Assembly (NCBI GenBank): GCA_902521315.1 | Contig: CABYRH010000003.1 | Location: forward strand, 62,001 to 126,000 | Length of the DNA: 64,000 nt | Reading direction: 5' to 3' | Origin: an uncultured Alphaproteobacteria bacterium | GTDB taxonomy: Bacteria; Pseudomonadota; Alphaproteobacteria; HIMB59; GCA-002718135 | Shown here: piece by piece, positions 21,256 to 32,624 of the stretch | Layout of the letters: each line of letters opens with the position of its first letter | Position numbering within the stretch: the first letter of the stretch is position 1 | Notes under the pieces: model-generated | The model's database searches: none | What the model was told of the DNA's origin: nothing | The model's input: the letters and a program-made list of their open reading frames with translations, nothing else | Position numbers and translations under genes: made by a program

Positions 21256-21420
21256 CTTATTTATATCAAATTCAGTTCTTAGGAGATGCTTATCTAATTC
21301 AATTTTCCATTCTTTTCCGTATTCAGATTTGAAATATTTAACTAAATCCTCATCATTATTGTAGTTTTTGTCGCTTAAATCCTGATAAACTTTGTTAAAA
21401 AAGTTAAAAACATTAATCAT
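21244..21420 (-). CDS. 58-aa hypothetical protein
   Basis: MINVFNFFNKVYQDLSDKNYNNDEDLVKYFKSEYGKEWKIELDKHLLRTEFDINKKAA*, preceded by AAAGGAATAA; below the ORF-track length cutoff. Confidence 0.6.
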   Translation of the reverse strand: MINVFNFFNKVYQDLSDKNYNNDEDLVKYFKSEYGKEWKIELDKHLLRTEFDINKKAA

Positions 21421-21623
21421 TATTTATTCCTTTCAATTATAAAATAGTAATTATTCTATGCAATCAAAGTATAAAAATATGAATTTTAATATGCTAAAAA
21501 TGCATATATAAATATTTTAAAAATTTAAATGTACTTAAATTATTTAATAATAATTAAAATTAATTGTTCCTGATTGACTTTGTACATTAATACTTCATAG
21601 ATTCTATAATATTATAACTTTCA

Positions 21624-22727
21624 ATGATAATAATTTTAACACAATGTTTTCCATCTAGAGTAGGGGGAATTGAAACATTGATGTATGACATAGCATTAAA
21701 TTTAAGTCATAAACACAATGTAAAGGTTTTAGCTGACCAACAAAACAGTGCTAAAGATTTAGAATTTGATAAAAATAATAAAAATTTTTCAATATTAAGA
21801 TTTAAGGGTTTAAAATTTTTAAGAAAAAGAAATAAATTTAATCAACTTAAAAATATTTGTTCTTCAAATAATATTGAAGCAGTCATAACTGATAGCTGGA
21901 AAAGTCTTGAGTTACCAATTAATTTTTTAAAAGAAAAAAAAATCCCAATTATTAGTCTTGTTCATGGAAACGAAATAATAATCAAAAACGGTAATCATCA
22001 TAAACGAATAAAGAAAGTTTTAGAATTAGCAAACGCATTGGTGGTCAATTCATCATATACTAAAAACTTACTTTCAAAAATAAGTGAAAACTTTAAAAAA
22101 ATTGAGGTTATCTATCCAGGTGTAAAATCTACTAAGAATATTATAGAACAAGCTATAGATTTAGATGATAGTTATCCAACGTTGCTTACTCTTGCCAGAC
22201 TAGAAAAAAGAAAAGGACATTCGTATATTCTTAAATCTATTTTTAATTTAAAAAAAATTTATCCAGATATTCAATATATAATTGCTGGTGAAGGTGATCA
22301 GTTAGAGAATATAAAGAAAGAAATAAAAAATTATAATCTAGAATCAAATGTGAAATTAGTTGGAACAATAAATGAAAATCAAAAAAAATTTATTTTTTCT
22401 AAGACTGATATTATGATCATGCCAACAATAGATGAAACTCATGCAAATTCTATTGAAGGTTTTGGAATCGCCTACATTGAAGCAGCACAATATGGAATTC
22501 CTTCAATTGCTTCAAATGTTGGAGGTACTCCTGAAGCTGTATTGCATAATAAAACAGGTTTAATTATTAATAATTTTAATGAATTAGATGAATCAATTAA
22601 GAATTTAGTTGAGAACAAACAAAATAGAATTGAATTAGGACAAAATGCAAAAAATAGAGCAGAAAATGAATTAATCTGGGAAAAACAGGTATTAAAATAC
22701 AATAAGTTAATAGATGATATTCAATGA
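21624..22727 (+). CDS. Glycosyltransferase family 4 (GT-B)
   Basis: TLARLEKRKGHSYI, EGFGIAYIEAAQYGIPSIASNVGGTPEAV. Confidence 0.88.
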   Translation: MIIILTQCFPSRVGGIETLMYDIALNLSHKHNVKVLADQQNSAKDLEFDKNNKNFSILRFKGLKFLRKRNKFNQLKNICSSNNIEAVITDSWKSLELPINFLKEKKIPIISLVHGNEIIIKNGNHHKRIKKVLELANALVVNSSYTKNLLSKISENFKKIEVIYPGVKSTKNIIEQAIDLDDSYPTLLTLARLEKRKGHSYILKSIFNLKKIYPDIQYIIAGEGDQLENIKKEIKNYNLESNVKLVGTINENQKKFIFSKTDIMIMPTIDETHANSIEGFGIAYIEAAQYGIPSIASNVGGTPEAVLHNKTGLIINNFNELDESIKNLVENKQNRIELGQNAKNRAENELIWEKQVLKYNKLIDDIQ

Positions 22728-23656
22728 CTATTTTATTTCATAACACAACTTTTGATAAAATTGATGTTTGGAAAAAAACAATAAAAAAATATTTTAAAAA
22801 TGAAAAAATAATTTCTATAAAAGATTATAAAAATTTTCATGATGTAAATTGTGCAATTATTTGGAATCTACCAGATAATATTCTTTCAAGACTAAAAAAT
22901 CTCCAAGTTATTTTCTCTATGGGAGCTGGAGTAGATCACATTCTAAAACTTAAAAATTATAATAAAAAAATTCCCATAATCAGAATAAAAGATGAAGAAA
23001 TGGGAGAGAGAATTGCCAATTATTCTTTAGCTCAAATACTAAATTATCAATTAAATTTTAAAATTTTTCAAAATTCTCAAATCAAACAATACTGGTCTGG
23101 AGAAAGGACACCAATTGATAATAAAAATTTAACAGTAGGTATTTTAGGTCTAGGCTTTCTTGGAAATCATATTGCAAAATTACTAAATAAATTAAATTAT
23201 AATGTTATTGCATATAAAAAAAATCGAGCAAAAGTAAAAAATGTAAAAATATATACGGGTAAAAATATTATAAGTTTTATCAAAAGCTCTGATGTTATTA
23301 TTTCTATTCTACCATCAACATCTCAAACAAATAACATAATAGATAAAAAGTTTTTAAAGAATATGAAAAAAAATTCTTGTTTAATAAATATAGGCAGAGG
23401 AAATGCAATTGAAGAGAAAGATCTTCTAAATCATTTAAAGAAAAACAAAAATTTTTATGCCTATTTAGATGTCTTTAAAGATGAACCTTTAAAATCAAGA
23501 AGTCAATTTTGGAAACTACCAAATGTAACTATTACTCCACACGTTGCAGGTGTAACAGCTATAGAGCCATCTGTTAAATATATGTACTCCAAATATAAAA
23601 AACTAAGAAAAAATAAAAATATAAAATCAGATGTTAATCCATCTGATGGATATTAA
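22724..23656 (+). CDS. D-isomer 2-hydroxyacid dehydrogenase, GhrA-like
   Basis: FSMGAGVDHI, VGILGLGFLGNHIAKLL, NIGRGNAIEEKDL. Confidence 0.82.
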   Translation: MTILFHNTTFDKIDVWKKTIKKYFKNEKIISIKDYKNFHDVNCAIIWNLPDNILSRLKNLQVIFSMGAGVDHILKLKNYNKKIPIIRIKDEEMGERIANYSLAQILNYQLNFKIFQNSQIKQYWSGERTPIDNKNLTVGILGLGFLGNHIAKLLNKLNYNVIAYKKNRAKVKNVKIYTGKNIISFIKSSDVIISILPSTSQTNNIIDKKFLKNMKKNSCLINIGRGNAIEEKDLLNHLKKNKNFYAYLDVFKDEPLKSRSQFWKLPNVTITPHVAGVTAIEPSVKYMYSKYKKLRKNKNIKSDVNPSDGY

Positions 23657-24831
23657 TTAACATCAAAATAATTTTCTAAAATTTTAAAATAAATATTTTC
23701 TAATTTAATAATATCTTCAACAAAAACAAATTCATCTACTTTATGAAGAGTTTGATTTCTAAGACCTAACTCTACTACTTCACAATAGTTCTTAATATAT
23801 CTTGCATCAGAAGTACCACCATCAGTTGCTTGCTCAGGTGGGCTATTTCTGCCTGTGACATCAGAAATTGATTTTGAAATAATATTATATAAATCACCGG
23901 CTTTATTCAAAAATGATTCAGCTGTTGCATCATATGTGTAAGTGCAACTAGCGTTTTCCAGTTTAGAGAAAATCTTTTCTATTTTATTATCAATCCATTT
24001 TATAAGTGAGTCAGATGAGTGCATATCATTAAATCTAATATTAACTGTTGCTCTAGCTAATTCTGGAATTACATTTTGAACAGGATTGCCAATATCAATA
24101 GTAGCGATTTGAACTGATGTTGGTAAAAAATTTTCATTGCCTTCATCAAGCGGCTCTTCTAATATACTATTTAATAAATTCACTAAGTGATGTGAAGAAT
24201 TTTCAGCTAAATGAGAATTCGCCGTATGTCCTTGAATACCTTTTACCTGAAAAAAGAAACTAACTGATCCTCTTCTTCCAATTTTTACTTTATCACCGAC
24301 CTCACTTTTTGAAGTTGGTTCACCAACAAGACAATGATCAAATTTATAATTTTGTTTACTTGCCCATTCTAGAATTCTTGGTGTGCCATTTACAGAATCT
24401 CTTTCTTCATCACCTGTAATAATAAAGGAAATCTTTCCTGGAAAATTTTTATATTTATCTAAAAATCTTTTAGCGGCACTGATGAAACAAGCAACACTGC
24501 TTTTCATATCTTCGCTACCTCTTCCATAAAGTTTGCCTCCATCTATTTGTGCAGAAAAAGGAGGGTATTTCCATGAACTTTCATTACCTACAGGAACTAC
24601 ATCTGTATGACCAGCATAAGCAAAATGTTTTCCTTCGTTTCCTACTGTTGCAAATAAATTTTTTACTTCATAAGAATTGTTTCCAGAGAAAGTTAATGGA
24701 TGACAGTCACATCCTATAGCACTTAGATGATTTTCAACGACTGTTAAAGCTCCCTCATCTTTTGGAGTTACACTTGCACATTTAACTAAAGATTGTGTAA
24801 GAGTAACTGGATCAAAATTAATTTCTGACAT
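23653..24831 (-). CDS. dapE: Succinyl-diaminopimelate desuccinylase
   Basis: YAGHTDVVPVG, GRGSEDMKSSVA, TDGGTSDARY; next to dapD. Confidence 0.92.
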   Translation of the reverse strand: MSEINFDPVTLTQSLVKCASVTPKDEGALTVVENHLSAIGCDCHPLTFSGNNSYEVKNLFATVGNEGKHFAYAGHTDVVPVGNESSWKYPPFSAQIDGGKLYGRGSEDMKSSVACFISAAKRFLDKYKNFPGKISFIITGDEERDSVNGTPRILEWASKQNYKFDHCLVGEPTSKSEVGDKVKIGRRGSVSFFFQVKGIQGHTANSHLAENSSHHLVNLLNSILEEPLDEGNENFLPTSVQIATIDIGNPVQNVIPELARATVNIRFNDMHSSDSLIKWIDNKIEKIFSKLENASCTYTYDATAESFLNKAGDLYNIISKSISDVTGRNSPPEQATDGGTSDARYIKNYCEVVELGLRNQTLHKVDEFVFVEDIIKLENIYFKILENYFDVN

Positions 24832-25655
24832 TAATCTCTTAAAAGATCATTGATTGATGTTTTGCTTCTAGTTTTTTCATCAACTCTTTTAACAATAACT
24901 GCACAGTATAAAGAAGGATTAATATCTCCTTCTTTTTTTCCTGGTAATGTACCTGGTACCACAACTGAATACGCTGGAACTTTTCCCATATGAATTTCCC
25001 CAGTTGATCGATCGACTATTTTTGTAGATGCTCCAATAAATACACCCATTGATAAAACCGCACCTTCACCAACAATAACACCTTCAGCCACTTCACTTCT
25101 AGCTCCAATAAAACAATTGTCTTCAATAATCACAGGATTTGCTTGAAGAGGCTCGAGTACACCGCCAATACCAGCGCCTCCAGAAATATGACAGTTTTTA
25201 CCTATTTGCGCACATGAGCCAACTGTTGCCCAAGTATCAATCATTGTTCCTTCGTCAACATATGCACCAAGATTTACAAAAGAAGGCATTAAAACAACAC
25301 CTTTAGCAATAAATGCAGATTTTCTTACAACAGCGTCTGGTACATATCGAAATCCTGCTTTCAGATGATCATCTTTAGTCCAATTTGCAGTTTTACTTTC
25401 TACTTTGTCAAACCAAGTAGCATGCGATGCTTTAATGATTTCATTATCATTTAATCTGAAACTTAAAAGAATTGCCTTTTTAATCCATTGATTAACTTGC
25501 CATTCATTATTAATTTTTTCACAAACCCTTAAGCTTCCACTATCAAGTTTGTTTAAAGTTTCATCTACTGCATTTCTAATATCACCTGCAGTATTGACAT
25601 TAATATTATCTCTCTCCTCAAAGGCATCATTTATAATTCTTTCCAGATCACTCAT
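24831..25655 (-). CDS. dapD: 2,3,4,5-tetrahydropyridine-2,6-dicarboxylate N-succinyltransferase
   Basis: Hexapeptide repeats; [32 protein letters not shown]. Confidence 0.94.
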   Translation of the reverse strand: MSDLERIINDAFEERDNINVNTAGDIRNAVDETLNKLDSGSLRVCEKINNEWQVNQWIKKAILLSFRLNDNEIIKASHATWFDKVESKTANWTKDDHLKAGFRYVPDAVVRKSAFIAKGVVLMPSFVNLGAYVDEGTMIDTWATVGSCAQIGKNCHISGGAGIGGVLEPLQANPVIIEDNCFIGARSEVAEGVIVGEGAVLSMGVFIGASTKIVDRSTGEIHMGKVPAYSVVVPGTLPGKKEGDINPSLYCAVIVKRVDEKTRSKTSINDLLRD

Positions 25656-26326
25656 ATTTTACCCTCATTTACATCTTTTAAAAATAAACTCAAATCTCTT
25701 GTTTGAAAATCTAAATATTCTTTAGATGCTTCAATATCATCGGAAAAATTTTCATAACCAGCATCAACCCAGACAGGTGTAAAACCAACTTTTTTTGCTG
25801 GAACTAAATTCTTTGCAATATCATCAAACATTGCGGATTTATTTGCTTCGATATCAAATAAGTCGATAATTTTTTCATAGGGAGAAATTTCTGGCTTAGG
25901 AATATAATTAGCCATTTTAATATCATATATTTCATCAAAAAAGTTTGTTAGATTTATTTTCTCTAACACATCTAAGACATGTTGCTTATTAGCATTTGTA
26001 TAAATAATTTTTCTTCCCTCAAGTTTATATAATTCATCATTAAGATTTTGATTTGGACCAACAATTGAGTAATCTAACTTATGAACTTCTTCTAAAAAAT
26101 AATCAGGATCTACACCATGATTATCCATCATACCTCTTAATGTAGTGCCATGTTGCTTGTAATATTTTTCTTGTAGTTTTTTTGCTTCAGCTAATTCCAT
26201 ATTTAAATTTTTAGCTACAAACTCACCCATTAACTTATGTACTTGCTGAAAAATTCCACTGTCTGCAGAGTACAGTGTGTTATCTAGATCAAATATCCAG
26301 GTATTGATGTTATCTTTAAAGCTCAT
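25652..26326 (-). CDS. HAD-family pyrimidine 5'-nucleotidase
   Basis: [26 protein letters not shown]. Confidence 0.82.
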   Translation of the reverse strand: MSFKDNINTWIFDLDNTLYSADSGIFQQVHKLMGEFVAKNLNMELAEAKKLQEKYYKQHGTTLRGMMDNHGVDPDYFLEEVHKLDYSIVGPNQNLNDELYKLEGRKIIYTNANKQHVLDVLEKINLTNFFDEIYDIKMANYIPKPEISPYEKIIDLFDIEANKSAMFDDIAKNLVPAKKVGFTPVWVDAGYENFSDDIEASKEYLDFQTRDLSLFLKDVNEGKI

Positions 26327-27238
26327 TTAATTACTTGTTATTTGTGTACCAATTCCATGTTCAGTGAATAACTCTAATATTACTGAATGAGGAATTCTTC
26401 CATCTAAAATAGTAGATTTTTTAACACCTTTTTTCATTGCATCAATACATGTATTAATTTTCGGCTTCATACCTCCAGAAATATAATCTTTATTAGCAAT
26501 ATTTTTAGCTTCTTCTAAAGTTATTGATGATATTAATTTTTCATCTTTGTCTAAAATTCCAGGTACATCGGTTAGTAATAATAATTTACTTGCCTGTAAC
26601 TCACCTGCTATAAAACCCGCAACAGTGTCAGCATTAATATTATATGTAAAATTATTTTCATCCTTACCTAAAGGAGATATGACAGGTATTTGACCATTTT
26701 TTATAAAGCTAGTTAGCATATCTTTGTTTAATTTTTTTGGTTGTCCAACAAAACCAATATCAACTATTTTTTCAATATTTGAATCACTGTCTTTAATTTC
26801 CACATTCAATTTAGTTGCAGTGACTAAGTTATCATTACCAGATACTCCTACCGCTTTTCCTCCAGAGGCACTTATAGATTCTACTATTTCTGAATTGATA
26901 TCCTTAGATAAAACTTCCTCAACTACCTTAATTGTTTCTTTATCAGTAACTCGTAATCCTTCAACAAATTGTGTTGATATATTTTTTGATTTAAGTCTCT
27001 CACCAATTTGAGGTCCTCCACCATGAATAATAATTGGTGACACACCTACTTCTTTTAATAACCCAATATCTCTTGAAAAACTCTCAGACAGTTTTTTATC
27101 TCCCATTGCATGTCCACCGTATTTTATTACAATGGTATCACCACTATGTTCTCGAATGTATGGAAGAGCTTCAACTAAGGTTGAGGCTTTATGAATAAAA
27201 TAAGCCTGATCACTCTCTGATAAAAAATCAAATTTCAT
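26327..27238 (-). CDS. argB: Acetylglutamate kinase
   Basis: VIKYGGHAM, IIIHGGGPQIGERL. Confidence 0.93.
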   Translation of the reverse strand: MKFDFLSESDQAYFIHKASTLVEALPYIREHSGDTIVIKYGGHAMGDKKLSESFSRDIGLLKEVGVSPIIIHGGGPQIGERLKSKNISTQFVEGLRVTDKETIKVVEEVLSKDINSEIVESISASGGKAVGVSGNDNLVTATKLNVEIKDSDSNIEKIVDIGFVGQPKKLNKDMLTSFIKNGQIPVISPLGKDENNFTYNINADTVAGFIAGELQASKLLLLTDVPGILDKDEKLISSITLEEAKNIANKDYISGGMKPKINTCIDAMKKGVKKSTILDGRIPHSVILELFTEHGIGTQITSN

Positions 27239-27240
27239 AT

Positions 27241-27861
27241 TTATTGTGATAACCCGTATATAGATCTTTGAATCTCTGTAATACCATTATTTTTTTTGGT
27301 CTCAGATTGATATATTTTCGTAAATGATTTTTCATAATTTTGCATTAAACTTAAAATTGATTTTTTTTGATATTCTAAATAGTTATTAGATATTTTATCT
27401 ATTTTAGTTAAAATTATTGAAAATTTTCTTGAACAATCACTCAATAAATCCAACATATCAATATCAGAATTTTTGATACCAACTTTTGAGTCAATGAGTA
27501 AAAAAACATGATCAAGTGTATCTCTATTTTCTATATATTCTTCAATCAAGGTCATTAAATTTTCTCGTGCAACTTTTGATACTTTGGCAAAACCATAACC
27601 AGGTAAATCAATCATATTTATTTTTTCACTAATTAAAAAAACATTTATAGCCTGCGTTCTTCCTGGAGTTTTACTAGTTTTTGCTAATTTTTTTGTTTTA
27701 GTTAACGAATTTATTAAACTAGATTTTCCAACATTAGATCTACCTATAAAACAACATTCTTTTTTTACATCTGAATAAGGAATATCTTTAAATGACTGAA
27801 AGGAACCTAAAAACTTATTATTATTAAAAAAGTTATTTAAATTTTTATTTAAGCTAGCCAT
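27241..27861 (-). CDS. engB: Ribosome biogenesis GTPase YsxC/EngB
   Basis: GRSNVGKSSLINSL, MIDLPGYGFAKV. Confidence 0.93.
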   Translation of the reverse strand: MASLNKNLNNFFNNNKFLGSFQSFKDIPYSDVKKECCFIGRSNVGKSSLINSLTKTKKLAKTSKTPGRTQAINVFLISEKINMIDLPGYGFAKVSKVARENLMTLIEEYIENRDTLDHVFLLIDSKVGIKNSDIDMLDLLSDCSRKFSIILTKIDKISNNYLEYQKKSILSLMQNYEKSFTKIYQSETKKNNGITEIQRSIYGLSQ

Positions 27862-29581
27862 TTTTGGCTAAAATTCTTCTTTGAATATACCATTGCTGTG
27901 CAATTGATAAAATATTGTTCACTGACCAATATAAAACTAAACCAGCTGCAAAACCAGCTAGTACAAAAGTAAATACAAATGGAAGTAATGCAAAAATTCT
28001 AGCTTGTGTTGGATCAGCGGGAGCAGGATTTAGTTTTTGTTGTAACCACATAGTGAACCCCATAATGATAGGAAGAATACCAATATCAATTATTGAAAGT
28101 ATAGGTGGCACATCCCAAGGAACTAATCCAAATATTGTCATTAAGCCTAATGGGTCTGGCGCAGATAGATCATGAATCCATCCATAAAAAGGAGCGTGAT
28201 ACATCTCTATCGTAACAAACAACACTTTATACAAAGAGAAGAAAATTGGTATTTGTACTAAAATTGGTAGACAACCCGCAACAGGATTAGCTCCCTCTCT
28301 TTTATACAAGGCCATTAGTTCTTGCTGCATTTTTTGTCTGTCATTTGGATATGTTTCTTTTAATCTTTGCATATCAGGCTGAAGTTTTTTCATCTTTGCC
28401 ATAGATTTAAAAGATGCTTGTGCTAGTGGGAATAAAATTAAACGCATTAAAATGGTAAAGGCAATTATTGCTAGACCAAAATTACCTGCATAACCAAAAA
28501 ACCAATTAATGGCATATGAAACAGGTTTAGTTAAAAAACTAAACCAGCCCCAGTCAATTGCATCAGTAAATCTTGGTATAGAGAGATTTTCATCATAAGC
28601 ACTTAAGACATTTAATTTTTTTGCACCCACAAATAATTTTCCACCGTAAGATATATTTTCACCCGAGTTAATTTTATATATCTGACCAACATAACCTGCC
28701 CTATAGCTATCACGTCCATTATTTCCGTATCTATAATTGACGTTAATGGATTGGTCAGCATCAGGAATTAAAGCAGACATCCAATATTTGTCTGTAAAAC
28801 CTAACCAACCTCCTTGTGTTTTATTATCGCAAAACTCTTTTTTTGTTTGCATTGATGAATTACAATCATCGGCAATATCATCATAATTTTTTTCCAATAA
28901 TTCGTCGTTTATTAGACTAATTAAACCCTCGTGAAGTATAAAAAAATTAATTGTATCTGGTGTGTTTATTCTTTTGATTAATCTGTATGGAAAAACTTCA
29001 ATATCTTCACCACTGTTATTTTCTATTTCCTGTGTAATTGTAAACATATACTCATCATCAACTTGATAGTTGATTTTGAAAGTTATATTTTTATTATTCG
29101 TCCAACTAAGTGTAACAGGGCTTGAGGGGCTTAGAGTGGTAGAGTTAGTTTTCCAATTTGTTTCTAAATTAGGTAATTCAATGTTAGAATTTTTTAGCTC
29201 TTTCCAACCTGTTTCAATATAATATGGATTAGCAGTCCCATCCGGTAACAAAAGCTGTATATTATTCGAATCAGGTTCTAAGCTAGTTTTATATTTTGAT
29301 AATATGAGGTCATCTAAAATTGCTCCTTTTAAATTTATAGAACCTTTAATAGATGCATTTTCAAAAATAACTCTGTCGGTTTGAATTAAAGCTTCATCTC
29401 TACTTTGTATTTCTGAAACAACTTGGCTGCTTTGTCCGTCAATGGATGTTGCAGGCTCTAATACTTCATCTTCTTCAAAGGATGTTGTTTGAATTGGTTG
29501 AGTTGGAAATAATAATTGAAAAAAAATAATTATCGCAATTGAAATACCAATAGCCAAATATAAATTTCTTTGCTCGTTCAT
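27854..29581 (-). CDS. yidC: Membrane protein insertase YidC
   Basis: N-terminal TM, periplasmic domain, [31 protein letters not shown]. Confidence 0.95.
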   Translation of the reverse strand: MNEQRNLYLAIGISIAIIIFFQLLFPTQPIQTTSFEEDEVLEPATSIDGQSSQVVSEIQSRDEALIQTDRVIFENASIKGSINLKGAILDDLILSKYKTSLEPDSNNIQLLLPDGTANPYYIETGWKELKNSNIELPNLETNWKTNSTTLSPSSPVTLSWTNNKNITFKINYQVDDEYMFTITQEIENNSGEDIEVFPYRLIKRINTPDTINFFILHEGLISLINDELLEKNYDDIADDCNSSMQTKKEFCDNKTQGGWLGFTDKYWMSALIPDADQSINVNYRYGNNGRDSYRAGYVGQIYKINSGENISYGGKLFVGAKKLNVLSAYDENLSIPRFTDAIDWGWFSFLTKPVSYAINWFFGYAGNFGLAIIAFTILMRLILFPLAQASFKSMAKMKKLQPDMQRLKETYPNDRQKMQQELMALYKREGANPVAGCLPILVQIPIFFSLYKVLFVTIEMYHAPFYGWIHDLSAPDPLGLMTIFGLVPWDVPPILSIIDIGILPIIMGFTMWLQQKLNPAPADPTQARIFALLPFVFTFVLAGFAAGLVLYWSVNNILSIAQQWYIQRRILAKNG

Positions 29582-29823
29582 TTATTTAACTCAGATTTTT
29601 TTGGTACTGGATCAAATCCGTGGGAACCCCATGGATGACATTTTGAAATTCTTTTCACCGATAAAATTGATCCTTTAAATAACCCATGTTCCTTTAATGC
29701 TTTAATAGAATACTCAGAACAGGTTGGTAAATACCGACAATTCTGACCTAGTATTGGGGAAATCAATAACTGGTATAATCTAATTATTATGATTAAAGGT
29801 AATGAAATATATTTACTAACCAT
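29578..29823 (-). CDS. yidD: Membrane protein insertion efficiency factor YidD
   Basis: [27 protein letters not shown]. Confidence 0.94.
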   Translation of the reverse strand: MVSKYISLPLIIIIRLYQLLISPILGQNCRYLPTCSEYSIKALKEHGLFKGSILSVKRISKCHPWGSHGFDPVPKKSELNK

Positions 29824-30145
29824 TTATCTTTTCCTTAAGTTCTAATAAAAGTTTATCAAATTTCTCTTCGAGCAATGACGTTTTAGCTATTAACACATAA
29901 TATGAATTAATTTTACCATTAATAATAATTTTTCTAGCTAATTCTCTCATTATTCTCTTTGCTCTATTTCTTTTTACTGCGTTGCCAATTTTTTTGGAAG
30001 CTGTGTATCCTACACCTATAGAATTTTCTAGATCTTGATTGTGTAAAATTTGGATATTCATATTTTTACCTTTTATAAATTCTCCCTGGTTTCGTATCAT
30101 AACGAAAGTCGATCTTTTCTTAATTGTAAATAATGTTTGGGCCAT
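29816..30145 (-). CDS. rnpA: Ribonuclease P protein component
   Basis: [17 protein letters not shown]; between rpmH and yidD. Confidence 0.93.
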   Translation of the reverse strand: MAQTLFTIKKRSTFVMIRNQGEFIKGKNMNIQILHNQDLENSIGVGYTASKKIGNAVKRNRAKRIMRELARKIIINGKINSYYVLIAKTSLLEEKFDKLLLELKEKING

Positions 30146-30154
30146 TTGGCCTTT

Positions 30155-30289
30155 TTAAGCGCTTAGTTGAGCTCTTCCTTTTGCACGTCTTCTATTAATG
30201 ATTTGACGACCTGCTTTAGTTGCCATTCTAGCCCTAAAACCGTGTCTTCTTTTTCTAATTACTCTACTAGGTTGGTATGTACGTTTCAT
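30155..30289 (-). CDS. rpmH: 50S ribosomal protein L34
   Basis: Reverse complement: [44 protein letters not shown]; absent from ORF track due to size. Confidence 0.97.
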   Translation of the reverse strand: MKRTYQPSRVIRKRRHGFRARMATKAGRQIINRRRAKGRAQLSA

Positions 30290-30352
30290 AATAAATCTCT
30301 GGGCCTAATACGAATTCATTATATATAAGTCAAATATTTACTTATGTAATCG

Positions 30353-31183
30353 ATGAAAATTTTCAGAAAAGCTAGTGAATTAGAGCCAAATCTAGTTTCA
30401 ATCAAAGACAAAGGTCAGTCTATTGGTTTAGTTTTAACAATGGGAAACTTACACGATGGACATTTATCTCTCATTAGAGAGGCACAATTACATAACGAAT
30501 TTGTGATCTGTTCAATATTTATTAATCCTACTCAATTTAACAATGAAAATGATTTCAATTCTTATCCAAAGACAATTGATGAAGATATTTCTAAATTAGA
30601 AAATATTGGTTGTAATGTACTCTTCTTACCTGAAGTTCAAGAGATATATCCTACAGGATTGGCAAAGAAAAAAATTGTAAACAATTTTAGAAATATTTTA
30701 TGTGATAAATTTCGACCTGGCCATTTTGATGGAGTTACTACTGTTGTGGATCTTTTTTTTAATATGATTAAACCAACGAATAGTTATTTTGGTGAGAAAG
30801 ATTTTCAGCAAGTAAAAATAATACAAGATTTAGTAAAAATTAATCATCACAATATTAAAATAATTCAATGCCCATCTGTACGAGATAAAATGGGTATGAG
30901 TTTATCTTCAAGGAACTCTAAATTTTCTAATGATCAATTAAAAATTTTCAATGTATTAGGAAATAAAATTAAAGAACATATTAATCTATTAACACAAAAT
31001 GAAATTAATAATTTAGATCAATTAAAAATAGAGCTTCTTCAAAATAATATAAATAAAATTGACTATTTAGAAATAAGAAATGAAAATAATTTAGAAATAA
31101 CAAAAAATTATTCTGAGGCTAGATTATTTATTGCTTTATATATTGGTGATATAAGAATTATTGACAATTTTAAGTTATATTAA
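30353..31183 (+). CDS. panC: Pantoate--beta-alanine ligase
   Basis: LVLTMGNLHDGHLSLI, YFGEKDFQQ. Confidence 0.93.
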   Translation: MKIFRKASELEPNLVSIKDKGQSIGLVLTMGNLHDGHLSLIREAQLHNEFVICSIFINPTQFNNENDFNSYPKTIDEDISKLENIGCNVLFLPEVQEIYPTGLAKKKIVNNFRNILCDKFRPGHFDGVTTVVDLFFNMIKPTNSYFGEKDFQQVKIIQDLVKINHHNIKIIQCPSVRDKMGMSLSSRNSKFSNDQLKIFNVLGNKIKEHINLLTQNEINNLDQLKIELLQNNINKIDYLEIRNENNLEITKNYSEARLFIALYIGDIRIIDNFKLY

Positions 31184-31788
31184 GGTATTAACCAATTATA
31201 TTCTGGTTCACTATTTTTAAATATTAATTTTAATCTACGATGACCTGAAATTTCTAAATAAAGCCAATCAATTTCATTAATTTTATTTTCAACTACTGTA
31301 AAGTTTTTATATCCTTTTTCACTTTCTTCATGACTTGGCTCTTTGCCGGTTAAGTGTTCAGGGATACCATCTTCTGGAAACTCAGTGATTGAACTTGGAT
31401 CTTTTAATGTTAAGTAACATTTTCTACTAAACAATCTTGTTTTGTCCCACATTTCTTTAGCTATATGATTTTGATTATTAACCAAAGACGTTGTTTTGAT
31501 TCGCATTTGAATTTTTAATTTATGATCATAAAAAACAAATTGAGAACTACTATTTTTTTTTAAATTAGGCACTTTGGGAGATCTGAAGTCTGTGTGAAAA
31601 TTTAGTATCATGCTACCGGGATCAAATTTTCTTAAGACTACGACTCTAGAATCTATTCCACCTTCACTATCAATATTACTAAAGACTGGCGTATGAAATG
31701 CGTGTTTTCTATCTTTAACTCCTCTAGTTAAATTTTTCTTTATATCCTCAAATATTTCTGGAGCATTTTCTTTTGAAGAAGTCGACAT
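31180..31788 (-). CDS. Pyridoxamine 5'-phosphate oxidase-like FMN-binding protein
   Basis: SRVVVLRKFD, FHTDFRSPKVPNL. Confidence 0.75.
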   Translation of the reverse strand: MSTSSKENAPEIFEDIKKNLTRGVKDRKHAFHTPVFSNIDSEGGIDSRVVVLRKFDPGSMILNFHTDFRSPKVPNLKKNSSSQFVFYDHKLKIQMRIKTTSLVNNQNHIAKEMWDKTRLFSRKCYLTLKDPSSITEFPEDGIPEHLTGKEPSHEESEKGYKNFTVVENKINEIDWLYLEISGHRRLKLIFKNSEPEYNWLIP

Positions 31789-31829
31789 TGTTATTGTAAT
31801 ATAAATTGTTTTGAAGAAATAGCTAGATA

Positions 31830-32624
31830 ATGGAAATAAATAAAATTATGAATTTATTGAATCTGGAGCATGTTAAGTTTTTAATATCTATCTTTAAAGA
31901 AAATAATATTGAAATTCGATTAGTAGGAGGATGTATACGAGATGCTCTTCTTGAAAGAGAAATCAAAGATATTGATACAGCAACAACTTTGGAGCCTCAG
32001 GATGTTTTGTCATTACTAAAAGATAACAATATTGAATATGATGATTTTGCTATTCAATATGGATCTATAATTGCTTATCCTCATAATCGAAAAATACAAA
32101 TTACAACTTTACGTGAAGATATTAATCAAATGGGAAGACATACAAATGTAATTTACACCAACAGCTGGAAAAAAGATTCAGCCAGAAGAGATTTTACTTT
32201 CAATGCTTTATATGTCGGAAACAATAATAAACTACATGATTATTACAATGGCCAATCAGATTTAAATGAAAGTAAAATTCGTTTTATTGGTGAAATAGAG
32301 GATAGAATAAAAGAAGATTACTTAAGAATCTATCGATACTTTAGATTTAGAGGTTTATTTAATTTGCCTAAAACATCTTTAAGTGATCAAAAAATTGTAG
32401 AAAAATATATTCACGAATCTTTAGCAGTGTTGACCAACGATGTAATAAGGCAAGAAATATTAAAAATGTTTAATATGTCTTTTCCATTAAATTGTTTTTA
32501 CATATCTCATCAAACGTTACAAAAATTTAAATGGGTTGAAATAGTCCAAGAGCATTTCATACGAACAAAATATGATCTTGGATTAAATAAATGTCTGAAT
32601 AAGATTGATAATTTAATAAATTAG
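31830..32624 (+). CDS. CCA tRNA nucleotidyltransferase / poly(A) polymerase family, short form
   Basis: RLVGGCIRDALLEREIKDIDTAT, RRDFTFNAL, RIYRYFRF; only 264 aa. Confidence 0.87.
   Translation: MEINKIMNLLNLEHVKFLISIFKENNIEIRLVGGCIRDALLEREIKDIDTATTLEPQDVLSLLKDNNIEYDDFAIQYGSIIAYPHNRKIQITTLREDINQMGRHTNVIYTNSWKKDSARRDFTFNALYVGNNNKLHDYYNGQSDLNESKIRFIGEIEDRIKEDYLRIYRYFRFRGLFNLPKTSLSDQKIVEKYIHESLAVLTNDVIRQEILKMFNMSFPLNCFYISHQTLQKFKWVEIVQEHFIRTKYDLGLNKCLNKIDNLIN

Noticed and set aside
21421-21623. AT-rich 200-nt gap as a possible ncRNA
   Set aside because: No stable GC stem or recognisable RNA motif; TATAAT-like boxes are expected by chance at this composition.
30139-30156. GGCC-ATTT-GGCC-TTTTT resembling a plus-strand terminator
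   Set aside because: Overlaps the rnpA start codon and SD on the minus strand; no plus-strand gene ends there, and the stem is only 4 bp.
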